Assembly: GCA_018136815.1 (NCBI GenBank)
Contig: CM030940.1
Span: 4,662,454-4,726,453, forward strand
From: Isochrysis galbana
Lineage: Eukaryota > Haptophyta > Isochrysidales > Isochrysidaceae
Direction: 5' to 3'
Length of the DNA stretch: 64,000 bases
The translations under genes were made by a program, and so were the position numbers. Below the pieces are notes generated by a model. The model was given only the letters and a program-made list of their open reading frames with translations. It ran no database searches and was not told the DNA's origin. This document shows, piece by piece, positions 9,425-20,148 of the stretch. Numbering within the stretch: the stretch's first letter is position 1; each line of letters opens with the position of its first letter.

Positions 9425-10400
9425 ATCGATCACGCTCTCAACAAACTGAATCTCGGGAAATTCCGACATGGCGGTGCGCCCGCGCACGATGGGACCGTGC
9501 TAGTCCCTGTGCACGTGGGCCGCCTGCTGCGTGGGGAGGCGGCCGCGGGCGCAGGTGCGCCGGCGGTGCCCGCCGCCGCCTTCGCGGCCGTGGACCGGCT
9601 GCTCGCCGCGCTCGCTGCTGTGCGCGACCGGCCGACGCTCGCGTCTCGCGTAGCGCACTGCACGTCGCCTGCGCGTTCCACCTGCGCGGCCCCGCGCTGA
9701 GCGACAAGGCGGCGCTCGCGCGCGTCCCGATGGGCATTTTGTCATTTGACCGCGCATTCCCTCGCGCGCGCTGCCGCGCTGCTCGCTAAAGCAAGCAGCA
9801 ACTGCAGCACTAACAAGTGGAAGTGCGTCAACACTGTGTCAACACTTGTCGTGCCCTGCGTCAACACTTGGAAGAGGCCAGATGGGTTAACACCTTGCCC
9901 AAGCTACTGTAATGGGCCCTCGAGGGCGTGTCAACGTGAACCCATACGCCCTGCTCGGGGATGGTCCCGAGCCCGAGGCCAGGGCTGTGAGGTGTGGCAA
10001 GGCTCCTCCGCCTGCCAAGTGGCGAGGCAGGGGGGGGCGCGGTTCCCTCCCCCCATCAGGGTCAGGGGGGGGCGAGAGAGGGGGGAGGGAGCGTGCCCGT
10101 GCCCTCCCCATCCATGCGAACCAAGGATACACTTAGTTGATCATGAGAGCGCTTTAAGAAAGTGTGACAAGTCAGTGCTTGGATTGCACTACAACCTGAA
10201 CGCGTGCAAATGTGGCAGCACACACATTGACCGCCCGTGATATTCATGAGTCCCGGTGACATAAGGGGTTCATGTGGCCAGAGTGTGTACTGATGAAGAT
10301 GAGACTGTCACACCGGACTTCCGACACACGCGGCATGGCCAACTCCAATTGACGGCAAGAACCAGCAGATCTCAGTATAGCATCCCGAGCTACATTGCCG
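9425..10400. other. Intergenic; degenerate family A tail at about 10020-10141
   Basis: A short GTCAACACTTG-type motif recurs at 9826-9872. At 10115-10141 'GCGAACCAAGGATACAC' resembles the conserved end of repeat family A. No gene is supported. The GC-rich frame at 9413-9700 has no recognisable domain. Confidence 0.45.
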
Positions 10401-10405
10401 TGTTA

Positions 10406-11426
10406 CTACCGCCGCCAGCTGTTGCCGCACTTCGACGCAGTCGTCAGTCCCAGCACCTCGGGGTTATAAGCGGCGTCGAGCGCCTGGCTGAAGGCTGCCA
10501 TAGTCTGTGTGTTGGGAGGCGTTGCGAGGGTCGACTAGCATGGCTCTACACGGAAGCCCCGAGGCGGAGCGAGCCGTGAGGCCACTGGTCACACACAGCC
10601 CGGCGGTGGGGTGGAGAGGGCACACGTACCTGCGGTAGATCCACTGTGATGGCAGTAGAGTAGCCTCCCTGCCCGGTGGTCACAAAATAGGGAAGGCCGA
10701 GAGCAGCGCCCATCATGCCGTACATGGGCGGGCAGGCCATCCGTGACCGATATGTGGCGGAGTCGAAGCAGATCTCGACAACGGGCGTCCCCTCAGAGGC
10801 GAAGATAAGATTGGCAAGGCCCGCGCCGTGCGGCCCCATGATGACGGCTGCATGGCGCCACGAGACGATGTCAGATTGGAGTACCTAGGCGAGCGGTTGG
10901 AGGGCCGCGAACTCAATGGCGATACAACGATAGGAGAGGCAACGGTTGTTCGAGTTCACCTTCGCGGGCCTCCAGTTGAGCACTGTGAGGTTGCGCGCAC
11001 GCGGGTCAGCATGCTCAGCAATCGCCTTAGCCATTGCCGCCTGAAGTGCCGCGCTATTGGAGAGCCGGCGAGTTCCGGCACCGCGATCAATGAGGAGGAC
11101 ATGGGTCCGCTCCTATACGATAGGCGCGGAAGAGTGTGAAATGAGCAACGGTTTCGTGCATGCGCGGCGGTTGCGGCCACAGCACATGCACGGTGTCAGT
11201 GGATAAGCGACAAGAGCGCACTCGGATCGGGACGTTTCCGCCGCCGTACGCGACGCGCGCGACACGATACGTGGCGTCGCCTTCGATTGGACCCGAGAAG
11301 TGGGTGTTGACCGGGGTGTAAACCTCGTCGGCGGAAATGGTCGTGCTCTGCACTTCATTAAGTGTTTTGAGAACAATGCGGTCGCGCGAAAGAGCGCCCG
11401 AGTCGAACAGCGGGGCGAGGTAGCTG

Positions 11427-11462
<36 letters not shown>

Positions 11463-13293
11463 CTGAGCACTAGCAGCTTGGCGCGCAGTCAGCCGCGGGG
11501 CGGTGGCGCACCGTGTGGAAACGGGGCTCAAGATTGTGAGGATAGGCACATCGGGCGGAAGCGTTCGATTGAGTAACAAGAGTTTGGGCAGCTGCTCTGG
11601 CACGAAGTGGCCGAACATCGAGTTGTATACAGAGAGCGCAACGCCGACTGAGCGCATGTGGTGAACACGTCGGCTCTGACACGGCGCAGGTGGCCAGCGT
11701 GACTGGTCAACACGGTACCTGCGCATAGCGGGGGGAAACAGTGGCCGCGGGTGAGTGCGTGGCGACGGAGAGGCGACATGGCTAGTAGAGCAGAGCGCAT
11801 ACCAACGGGTGGCGTCATACACGGCTCCTGCCTTCACAACCAAGTCGGACTGCGCGAAGTCGATGAGGCCGCACGGTATACGGAGCACCAGCGCACGGTT
11901 CTCGCAGAGCGGTTCATACTCGCGGTGCCTGTGACATGAGGGGTGGTGTCTCATCTCCGCTGCGTGCACGTCTGGAGAGGTTGAGGGTAGGAGCTCACTT
12001 GAAGCCCTTGCAGCCGAGCAGCAACGGCCATGAGATGTAAGAGTCGTAGATGACCTCGCGTTCCGATGCCATTGGCAGCTGATTCTGCACGTGCTTCCAG
12101 AGTGAACACAGTCTCTGCGACACCACGAGACAGGAGGCGAGCAGTGGTTAGGCACGTAGGTGAAGGCCCCTCTAAGAAGGAACGTAGCCCTCTTGAGAGT
12201 ACAAGGAGCCATGAACCCCAGACCCACGACTGTAATCTCACAAGAAGGCAGGTTGTCAAGGTGATCCCAACTACGATAAACGGGGCATGGAAGGCGCCAG
12301 GTCTCGAGTGAGGACAATCACATGTGAAGCAGGGCCACGAGCGAAGCGCACCTGCCGGTGCGCCTCGCTGGCCGCGCGCACGCTCGAGCGGCGCTCGCGG
12401 ATGAGTGCTGGCCAGTTCGACTGGGTGACGGTATTCACTACCTCCACTCCGTTCTCTTGTGCGGCTGCGACTCCCGAGACCGTCCTTAACCCCGCCACGA
12501 AGTTGCCCTTCTCCATCGCTTCAATGGGCAAATCCCATTGCCAGAGGTAACCGGTGCGGCAGAAGGAGGCGGGTGAGGCGACGAGTGCAGCCGCGCTCAC
12601 AGTCGAGCCGTTCATGCCCGCAACTGAGACGTTGGCACACCGCTCACACACCTCGGCCGGGTCGGGTGGCGCTTTGCACTTACGCCATTGGGGCGGAGAA
12701 GAGCGTTTGGCGGGAGGGAGAGGCGGTTGAGGCCGGCGAGAGCTGCTTCCTGGAGGCCTGAGAAGTTGGTGGTGTAGACGAGAGGAAGAGGGGCGGCCAC
12801 CGGACAGCGCGAGCTGCTGGAGAGCCGCGTCACTCCGTCGTGTACTGTGAGTCGCCCCCCGTGAGTAAGAGGAACTGGCCGATCTACCCCCTCCTCTCCC
12901 CCCTCCCCTACCTCCTTTGCCTCCTGGCCCTCCTCCTCCATCTCTCGCTTGTGCTCGCTCAACCGCTCCCGCCGCTTTGCTGGACGCCACCTGCTTGTCT
13001 TCCTCACCCTTACGCGGCTGGGAAGCCGCCGAGGAAGATGCCAAACCTAGCCGCTTGGCGAGCCACGACGAGAGCTGAGAGGAGGGAGAGGCAGAGAAAT
13101 GAGGAGAAAGCTCCGTCTCTCCACTGCTCTGCGCGGCGGCCAGCCTTGCCTTAGCGAGCGCGAGCTCGGCCTGCGTGGCGCGCAGCGACGCGCGGAGCGA
13201 GTCGACTTCCGAATAGAGCGAGGATGCCCCGCCCGCAGCTGCCCCGCTTGGGGAAGGGGAGATGGAGGGCACAAACGGAGAAGGCGACGCCAT
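10406..13293 (-). CDS. GT61 (DUF563) family glycosyltransferase, multi-exon
   Basis: A Golgi-type glycosyltransferase of the GT61/EOGT/xylosyltransferase family. Exon 1 (13293-12322) gives a Ser/Gly/Arg-rich N-terminus and a Cys-containing region. Supported later exons are 12114-11999 ('VIYDSYISWPLLLGCKGFK'), 11928-11803 and one starting at 11718 ('YNSMFGHFVPEQLPKLLLL'); their phases match exactly at the two junctions joining these later exons. After a poly-C run come 'LFDSGALSRDRIVL' and 'ADEVYTP', then an exon beginning near 10888 with the diagnostic 'GPHGAGLANLIF'. A final short exon ends at a TAG at 10406-10408 ('NPEVLGLTTAS'). The segment 12230-12115 is either intron or a poorly resolved exon. 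An obvious N-terminal transmembrane anchor is not visible. Donor and acceptor sugars cannot be inferred. Confidence 0.75.
11429..11462. repeat. Poly-G (poly-C on coding strand) run in GT61 gene
   Basis: Thirty-odd consecutive G on the plus strand between two conserved parts of the glycosyltransferase. It can be read as polyproline, or removed if the upstream 'gctcag' is not the acceptor. Its exact length is unreliable in most sequencing. Confidence 0.8.
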
Positions 13294-13299
13294 CACGGG

Positions 13300-13896
13300 G
13301 GAGGGGAGGAGATTTTTTTGTAGTGGGGGCTCGACCGGGGGGGGGGGGTCCTAGCTGCCAATGGGCCTCGGATACTTTATGCTTTATTTATGTGCTTGTT
13401 AGTGTAGAGGCTTGCGATTCGCAGAGCGGGGCAGGGGAAGAGGTGGAGGGAGGGAAGTTAACTGTTTACTGCCAGAGCATGCAGCATGCAAACAAATGGA
13501 TGCTTCAAATGACATACAGTATTTCGTCCTTGCTCGCCAACGCCTTGACGGGTGCCCATGAGGTGCTGGGGGAGCCTCAGGGACATCCTTCCCCACATCC
13601 CACATTCCCACCCATTCACAACACAAGAGGTCGAGATTGTAGTATGGAATTATGGAGAAAATAGGCCCAGGGGCGAGGCAGCCATTTGGATGCTTCAGTT
13701 TACCAAATAATCCACGGGTGCACGTTAGACGTTAGAAAGAGGTGTGAGAGGTTGAGGTTGAGGGTTGAGGGTTGAGGGGAGGGCGGCGCGGCGCAACGGA
13801 GTGGGACTGTGGGACTGGGGACTGGGAGGGAGAGGGGGGGGGGGAGGGGGGGGGAGGGGGGGGGATCGGGAAAAATTTGATCATTTCTTTCTTTTA
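13300..13896. other. Intergenic with G-runs
   Basis: Upstream of the GT61 gene and before the left end of the large inverted-repeat element. It contains G7-G8 tracts and a 'GAGGGTTGAGGGTTGAGGGG' repeat near 13760. No coding signal is seen. Confidence 0.5.
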
Positions 13897-14652
13897 GGGC
13901 GGTCAAACAGGGCTTTTTAAGTACTAATATGGGGGGGATGACATTTTTTGACCATTTTCCAAAGCCCACAAAAAACTCCCAGGGGGGCCACCTGCCGCCA
14001 CGAAAATCTTCGCCAGAAAATGGTGCGATTCTCCTCCCCCCTCGCCCCTCCCTTGCACACGCTCTGGGGCTCTACCGGTAAAGAACCGCGGCGCCCGCCG
14101 CGGGAGTGATAGACGTATTTTGAAACGGAGTATTCATCACACCGGATTCCTTATTGATCCGTCCCACTCGTCGGCCGCCCGAGATTTATCGCCTATCTTC
14201 TTGCGCTTGGGCACCTGGCACCTGGACCTCGCCGCCCAAGATGAGCCGCGTGCCGCACTTAGCCGTGATTGCCAACGCCGCACGGACGCTCGGGTCGTCG
14301 AAGAAATCCAAGGGACACAGTGTGAGGTTCTGGTGCCGAAAGGTGACAATAAGGGCTCGCTCCAGCGGCTATCTCCCCGGGTGCCGGGGACTTAGCCGCT
14401 GCAGCGGCCGCGGAGGCCCGCCGCGCGCCGCTCCCCTCCCCCCCCCTTCCCCCACTCCTCTCTGGCAGCCCAGCTTGCCACAGGGGTGTACTCGCGCGGC
14501 CAACACCAAAGGTAAGCCCCCCCCACGCTGCCTGCCTCTATAGAGTATAGGACGGTCAAACAGCTATTTTAACTTCTAAGGGTGAAAATTGACCAAGTCA
14601 AGATTGAGGATTCATTACGAGATTTTTGGATATGGTGACCGGATAGGTGTAA

Positions 14653-16020
14653 CTAGCACATATCCGGTGCCCTTTGGGCCCTAGACCCCCCACGGTAGCC
14701 CCCACAGCGATGCGTAACCAGAAAACGCGCAAATTGGCCAGAAATCACTATCGCGGAGGGCCAACGTCCGACGCGACCTGCGTGCGGTGGTGGAGCTCTA
14801 CGTGAGTGCATGCATCGCAGGGCAGTGGGCCGCGCGTGGCATACCTGATAGATAATCGCGCACGCCGGCGAGGAGAACCAACCGACGACGACGCGCATTG
14901 TCTTGATTTTGTGCGCGTCGAGCGCTGCCTGCTCGTCTGTTTTCTGCATCATCGCGCGCAGGATGACGTCCATGGCCTTGCGCGCCGCTTCGAGAATATT
15001 TACCAAGGCGTGCTCGGCGCAGGTTGGATCGTCGTCCCAGGTGCCGTCCCCGATGTCTGGGCCGCTCTCCCTGCCGTCGCGGATGTTGCGCTCCGCCTTG
15101 CGCGGTGCCCAATGTGAGCGAGCGCCACAGCCGACGAACTCACAGATAATAGTGAGCGGTAGAGCGGCGCCGGCGAGCGCCCGAAATGGCGAGCCCGGAG
15201 ACGCCGTGCCACAGGCCGGCATCCAACGCATTTCGCGCGGGGGGAGGGGCGCAGGAGGTGGGCTGGCGCCACCGCCGCCGCCACCACCGCCGCCGCCGCC
15301 ACCGCCGCCACCGCCGCCACCGCCGCCGCCGCCGCCTTCGCTGCCGCCGTCGCCGCCGCCGCCGGAACCGGAGGAGGCGAATGGCTTGGACCAGTCTTGC
15401 CAGAGCCTCGCCAGCTCCGCCGCCTTTTTCTTGGCGACCACCTCTGGGTCATTTCCGCGTGCGAGCGCCCTGCGCGCCTTGTATTCCGAGTGATACAAGA
15501 CCTTTGCCTGCGCCTTGGCGTAGCGCGCCGCCCTTGCCAGCAGCGACCTCGTGGCGGTGCTCCTCGCCTGCGGAAGCGCCTGCAGAGTACCTGCGCCGCC
15601 TGTCAAGGCCTCCACCCACCGGGCGAATATAACTATAACATCAGCTCCCGGTGGTGTGGCCTCGCCAGACGCGCGTATGTGCGCTCTGGCGAGATTTTGA
15701 GCCCATTCTTCCGCAGCGGCGTGGAGCGCGGTCGCGTGGGCCACACTCAGGCCACCCACTGGACGAGCCTCGTCGACTCGTCGACCAACGCCGGATTGGG
15801 GGGGCTCGAGCATAAGAGCGCGGCGAGGACGGCCTGGACGCTGGCGCTCGTGAGCCAGGTGTCGATGACCCCAGCGTTGAGAAGCTGGAAGTCGGTGGCA
15901 ACGTCGGGCGAGGGCGAATCCTGCGAGGGGCGGGTCGGGGTGGTCAGGGCGGGTACGTGTGTGGCCTAGGGGGCCGTGTGCGCGCACTATGAGGTGCGCT
16001 GAGGGCTGCGCAGATGACAT
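14653..16020 (-). CDS. Unassigned ORF inside the inverted-repeat element
   Basis: A 455-residue frame from the first ATG ('MSSAQPSAHL'). It contains a plausible helical region ('WVEALTGGAGTLQALPQ' through 'KKKAAELARLWQDWSKPFA'), a long polyglycine tract from the (GCC)n repeat, and a second folded-looking part ('CEFVGCGARSHWAPRK', 'ALVNILEAARKAMDVILR'). No domain is recognised. Homologous sequence in the older element at 8590-8660 matches a different frame of the first part, so the true product may be spliced or frameshifted. A captured host gene or transposon accessory protein are both possible. Confidence 0.35.
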   Translation of the reverse strand: MSSAQPSAHLIVRAHGPLGHTRTRPDHPDPPLAGFALARRCHRLPASQRWGHRHLAHERQRPGRPRRALMLEPPQSGVGRRVDEARPVGGLSVAHATALHAAAEEWAQNLARAHIRASGEATPPGADVIVIFARWVEALTGGAGTLQALPQARSTATRSLLARAARYAKAQAKVLYHSEYKARRALARGNDPEVVAKKKAAELARLWQDWSKPFASSGSGGGGDGGSEGGGGGGGGGGGGGGGGGGGGGGGASPPPAPLPPREMRWMPACGTASPGSPFRALAGAALPLTIICEFVGCGARSHWAPRKAERNIRDGRESGPDIGDGTWDDDPTCAEHALVNILEAARKAMDVILRAMMQKTDEQAALDAHKIKTMRVVVGWFSSPACAIIYQVCHARPTALRCMHSRRAPPPHAGRVGRWPSAIVISGQFARFLVTHRCGGYRGGSRAQRAPDMC

Positions 16021-16169
16021 CTTGCCTTCAGCAGGCAGGCGATCAATCTCGGGCGGCCGACGAGTGGAACGGATCAATAAGGAATCCGGTGTGATGAATA
16101 CTCCGTTTCAAAATACGTCTATCACTCCCGCGGCGGGCGCCGCGGTTCTTTACCGGTAGAGCCCCAGAG

Positions 16170-16353
16170 CCCTTGATGGGAAATACGTATTTACCGTATT
16201 TGGCCAGAGACCAAATACATATGTATTTGGCTGTATTTGAAGCGTGTCCTGGGTTGTAGGCCTCGAATGTATTTGAAATGTATTTGGCCGGAGGCCAAAT
16301 ACATATGTATTTGGCTGTATTTGCAGGCCCCTGCACCGTATTTCCCATCTAGG
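16170..16353. mobile_element. 184-bp nested MITE with 7-bp target duplication
   Basis: It begins CCCTTGATGGGAAATACG and ends with the near reverse complement (CGTATTTCCCATCTAGG), flanked by CCCAGAG at 16163-16169 and 16354-16360. The matching site in the opposite arm of the host element (about 14060-14080) has a single CCCAGAG and no insert, a natural empty site. Internally 'CCAAATACATATGTATTTGG' occurs twice. Confidence 0.85.
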
Positions 16354-16690
16354 CCCAGAGCGTGTGCAAGGGAGGGGCGAGGGGGGAGGAGAATCGCACC
16401 ATTTTCTGGCGAAGATTTTCGTGGCGGCAGGTGGCCCCCCTGGGAGTTTTGTTGTGGACTTTGGAAAATGGTCAAAAAATGTCACCCCCCCCCATATTAG
16501 TACTTAAAAAGCCCTGTTTGACCGCCCTATAGAGTACACTTTACTCCTATGTGGTGAAGTTCATAGAGTCCTCTAGTACTTAGTATCTGAATACTGTCGG
16601 CTAGCGCGCCGCCGACGCCACTACGGCCTCCGCTCCCATCGCCCCTCCCGCCCGCCCTGCCTTCCTCCTCTCACAGCCCAGTGAGCTGCG

Positions 16691-17276
16691 ATGGCTGATG
16701 CCGTGAAGCAGCTCAAGATCAAGACAGGTGCTGTCCGCCGCTGCATGAAAGACCGCACTGCCTCGGACAGAGAGATTGAGAAGCAGCAACAGCGGATCGA
16801 GTCTTTCAAGTCCAACCCAGAGAAGGACGAGCATGATGTGGCCAAGCAGGTGCGGCGAGCCGGGTGGGTCTCGTGTCTGCCCGCCCAGCCTGAATTCGGC
16901 AATCATCTCACGCCGCTTCACGTGCCTCCCGTACGCAGGAGGAAGTGCTTGCTGAGATGGTCGCTGGGCGAGCGGATGAGCTCGTTCGTCTCAAGGATTT
17001 CATGCAGGAGCTCGAATCCATTGTGGTGCGCCTCGCCAACGTGGAGTGCCCTTGGGATTAGCCTCCTATCAGTACTTACGGTCCCGGGAGTGAACAGGGA
17101 GCCGGGTTGTGTGATGCTGACGGAGGTGATGGCTGACACAAGGCGTGGTGGCCTCCATTGCTCAGGAGCTAACCAAAGGTGACCTTGGTAGCAGTGACGA
17201 ATACTCGCAAGCTCAAGAAGCTATGGAGGAAGCGACAGCACTTCTGAAGAAGGAGGGTATTCCACTGGACGACTGA
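16691..17276 (+). CDS. TBCA: Tubulin-specific chaperone A (tubulin-folding cofactor A)
   Basis: A small helical-bundle chaperone that receives folded beta-tubulin. Exon 1 (16691-16849) encodes 'MADAVKQLKIKTGAVRRCMK', the family's conserved N-terminus (KIKTGxVKR). Exon 2 starts at 16939 after 'gtacgcag' and encodes 'EEVLAEMVAGRADELVRLKD'. The last part encodes 'IAQELTKGDLGSSDEYSQA' and ends with 'KKEGIPLDD' at 17276. The total of roughly 125 residues fits the family. The first intron is canonical and phase 0. The second (about 17023-17147) is odd: GTGGTG sits at both boundaries and no canonical GT-AG pair gives the conserved frame. The gene starts about 160 bases after the right tip of the large element, so its promoter may lie partly in the transposon. 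Confidence 0.85.
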
Positions 17277-18543
17277 GGCTCCATAAAGGGCATGGGAGAC
17301 GAGCAGCGGCCGTTCCGTTGTCGCTTTTTGCAAATGCAATTATGAAGCTAGGTTTGGCGAATGAGAGCGGCTGTTCTTTGTTCTTGAGGCCCTTGCAGCT
17401 TCAACCCTTTCTGTCTCGTCACTCACGATGCAAACCTCTGACCTGGATGCCCAGCCTATGTCCCCCCTCTACTAGCTGTATGCACTCTGCTTCGTATGTA
17501 TGCCATACAAATACTAGATTTTCAAATGAAATTTAAAGACTTTTACTTTACTTGCCGATTGCCAATTTCAATTGTCTTCAGTCTTCTCAAGAATATGTAA
17601 TATGTCGAGTCGAGCATTAACGTAGGCCGAAGGGGCCCTTGGCCACTCCGTCGTGAGCAGCACCGGCGACTCGCGTGGTACTTTGGTCCTCCTCCCCGCC
17701 GGGAGTTGGGTGTTGGTGTTGGGCGAATGAAATTTTGGATTGAGAAGGTGCAACGTGCAACCTCAGGTCTTGTTTTTTTCACTTTAACGCCCCGTCCCCC
17801 CATTTTGGTATAATAATCTGAAGTTTCTGGGCTAAGGGCTCAGCACCTACTACGGATCCAGTATCCACGATCTCCCTAACAACACCGCCCTTGAGTCCTC
17901 TCCCTCGCTGGCTCTCAAGCCCCTGCCAGTCGACTGGAGCTGGCTTGGGGGGGTCCTAATCATGATCAGGGGGGGCCAGGGGGAGGAGGGGCTGGTCAGA
18001 GGGATTGGCTGGTCACGACAGGCAGGGCGGGCGATTCAGGCGTGCCTGTGGGGAGAGGGATGGAATAAAAAAAATTTCCAACAGGGAAGGTGCTGGTCCG
18101 AAGTTTTTTCTTCAGTGAAGGTGCAGGTGAAGGTGAGAGTGCAGGAACTGCAGGTGCAGGTGAAGACACGGTGAACGGGGCGCGCTGGGCGGCCAGTAGC
18201 CCGCCAAGGTGGCTGTTGATCGTGCTCGCGTGGGATTGCAAGTTGAGAGCCAAAATTGATCAAGTGGTGGGGCACACCACCCATGTTATCGGGAAAAATA
18301 AGCAGGCACCTGCACTGCACGCACACTCCTTCACTCCAACTGCGGCATCGACGCCACATACAGCTGCGGAGCCCGCGCGCGCACATCGAATCCCGCGCGC
18401 ACACACCCGTTCTATTCAATACAAGATCCTCAAGCTGATTCATTCACTTATGCGGACATGGGAAGCGCAGCAGCGGAAGTGCAGCAGCAACACAACAGCC
18501 CCGCGCTGAACACATGAAGTGCACTCCAGCGGGGGGCCCATTT
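17277..18543. other. Intergenic with a family A body fragment (17880-18062)
   Basis: A family D tip lies at 17745-17775. Bases 17880-18062 match 30960-31130 ('GAGCCCCTGCCAGTCGACTG', then GGGGAGAGGGATGG) and are a partial family A copy without its conserved end. A short run of AGGTGCAGGTGAAGG-type repeats follows at 18117-18165. No gene is supported. Confidence 0.6.
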
Positions 18544-19659
18544 TCAGAGGCTGGGCACGTTGTTGTCGCTGTCGCTCGAACATGCTCCCTCCGCTATTTC
18601 ACCCTGCTGCGTTTCCTCGTGCTGTTCGTCCGTCTCGACTCCGGCTGATTCCAGACGCGTGCGCTCCCTGCCGATCTTGTAGAAGAAGACAGCCAGCACT
18701 GTGCGAGCAGTGCTTGCGCCAGACCTGTGGTACATGCGAGACAGTAGCACATGGGCGTCACCAATCTCCTTGAAAACAGCGGGCGCTGCAGCGCCGGCGA
18801 CGTGAAGGCTGCTTTCATCTGCTGTAAGCTTAACAACTGCCGTGAAGACCGCCGACTTTCCGTGCCGAAGATCTTGGTGGTATGTGAAGTGGGAGTGCAG
18901 GTCGTACTTGAAGAGGAAGTCAACGAAGATGAGCTGCAGGCACGTGCTGTCCTGCACCGTCAATTCCATGTGGCGAAATCCAGCGAAAGAGAGACGCCTT
19001 ATGATGGACTTGTTCATGACGGTAAGGCTTATGAAGGGCTCGCATGTGGCGGTGTTGTGGTTGATCAAGGAGAGTGCTGCAGCGTTGAGCGTCAGCACAC
19101 ATCCCTTCTGCTTCCAGCCTTCGAAGATGGGCGCATTGACGTGTGGGTAGGGCGCGCCCCAGCCGCCACGGAGGGTGAACCCAAGCCCCTCCGTCTTCAT
19201 CTGCAGCGACCCATCGTGCAGCATGCAGACGGCCCCGACGGTGTGCACGAGTGCCTGCAGCGCAGCCCTGCGAAAGGCACCATCGTCGTCCAGTGGGAGT
19301 TGGATTGTGTGACAGTCAATATTCAGAGCCTTGGTGATGCCGCCCAGCTCTCCCTCGGCCTTCAAACATTCTACCAAGAATTCATCGTTGGCTACCTTCA
19401 TTTGTTCGTGCGCTTCGTCGTACTGCACGCTGCAAACCTCTCCCAGTGGCGTGCGTGCTGCAGCTGCCTGCGCAGCTGCCTCAACAGAGGTCTGCAATGC
19501 CCGCGCGATCTCCTCGCACTGCATCTTCAGGAGCATGAGGCTGTAGTGCGGCGCAGGAGCATGACTGCGCGGCGCCGCAGTGCGCATCCTCTTCTTCGCG
19601 CGCGGAGAGACCATAGGCGACTTCTTCTCAGGAGGGGACGACTTCTCTGGCGAGGACAT
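18544..19659 (-). CDS. Unassigned 371-residue protein with basic N-terminus
   Basis: A complete intronless frame with an ATG start and TGA stop. The N-terminus is Ser/Pro-rich with a basic cluster ('SPRAKKRMR') typical of nuclear localisation signals. The middle (about residues 80-300) looks globular, with regularly spaced hydrophobic strands such as 'GAVCMLHDGSLQMKTEGLGF' and 'KLTADESSLHVAGAAAP'. The tail is acidic Ser/Glu/Asp. The alternating strands and the 'DESSLHV' element are vaguely reminiscent of sliding-clamp-like checkpoint proteins, but this is not strong enough to assign. No membrane segment is seen. Confidence 0.6.
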   Translation of the reverse strand: MSSPEKSSPPEKKSPMVSPRAKKRMRTAAPRSHAPAPHYSLMLLKMQCEEIARALQTSVEAAAQAAAARTPLGEVCSVQYDEAHEQMKVANDEFLVECLKAEGELGGITKALNIDCHTIQLPLDDDGAFRRAALQALVHTVGAVCMLHDGSLQMKTEGLGFTLRGGWGAPYPHVNAPIFEGWKQKGCVLTLNAAALSLINHNTATCEPFISLTVMNKSIIRRLSFAGFRHMELTVQDSTCLQLIFVDFLFKYDLHSHFTYHQDLRHGKSAVFTAVVKLTADESSLHVAGAAAPAVFKEIGDAHVLLSRMYHRSGASTARTVLAVFFYKIGRERTRLESAGVETDEQHEETQQGEIAEGACSSDSDNNVPSL

Positions 19660-19990
19660 TGCAGGGCGGCGTCTGGGCGCCGCAGCTGCAGTCCTTCACT
19701 ACACTATGAATGAAGTGTTGGGTGACCACAGAGGAACAGAAAAGAGTACATTGGTGATATGTACATATAATCTTGGTCTTCGCCGTCTGAAGGAGCCTAG
19801 GCCCGAGACATGACCATTGATGCAAGCCGGGGCGCTCAGATGACCCGCCCGCCCGCCCCCGGGCTCTGCCGGGGTCTCTGCAGGGCCTGCTGGGACATCT
19901 TCACCTGCGTCTTCACCTGCGTCGGCGTGCGGCATCGGCCAGCGGCTCAGTGCAGCCGCCGATATTCCCAGTTGTAATTATTTTTTATTA

Positions 19991-20148
19991 TGGGTCTGCA
20001 GGGCAGTGTGCTCCTAGCTAGCCATCAGGCATGCCAGGAGAGTGGGGAGTGGGTGGTTCCTCCGTTCCTCCCCCATGGCGGGGGAGGAGTGGAGAGAGGG
20101 GGGGCTCATGCCCCGCCATGGGTGAACCAAGTATAAACTTAGTTTTGT
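19991..20148 (+). repeat. Family A repeat, 3' part
   Basis: Matches 31139-31262 and 54800-54937, including 'GCCATCAGGCATGCCAGGAG' and the conserved end 'ACCAAGTATAAACTTAGTT', a near-palindrome around TATA. Confidence 0.75.

Larger units (their letters stand above)
13897..16527. mobile_element. 2.6-kb GGGCGGTC-family element with about 300-bp inverted arms
   Basis: The left arm 13897-14193 is repeated in inverse at about 16035-16527, nearly identical once a 184-bp nested insertion is removed. Tips are 'GGGCGGTCAAACAGGG' with TA on both outer flanks (13895-13896 and 16528-16529), so a TA duplication is likely. The interior holds a long minus-strand frame, a (GCC)n tract at about 15270-15345, and at 14550 a further left-type tip ('GGACGGTCAAACAG'), suggesting nesting. 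No DDE/D transposase signature is recognised, so it may be non-autonomous or carry a captured gene. Arm similarity implies a fairly recent insertion. Confidence 0.8.

Noticed and set aside
9413-9700. GC-rich 95-residue ORF
   Set aside because: Ala-rich by composition, no domain, both strands open.
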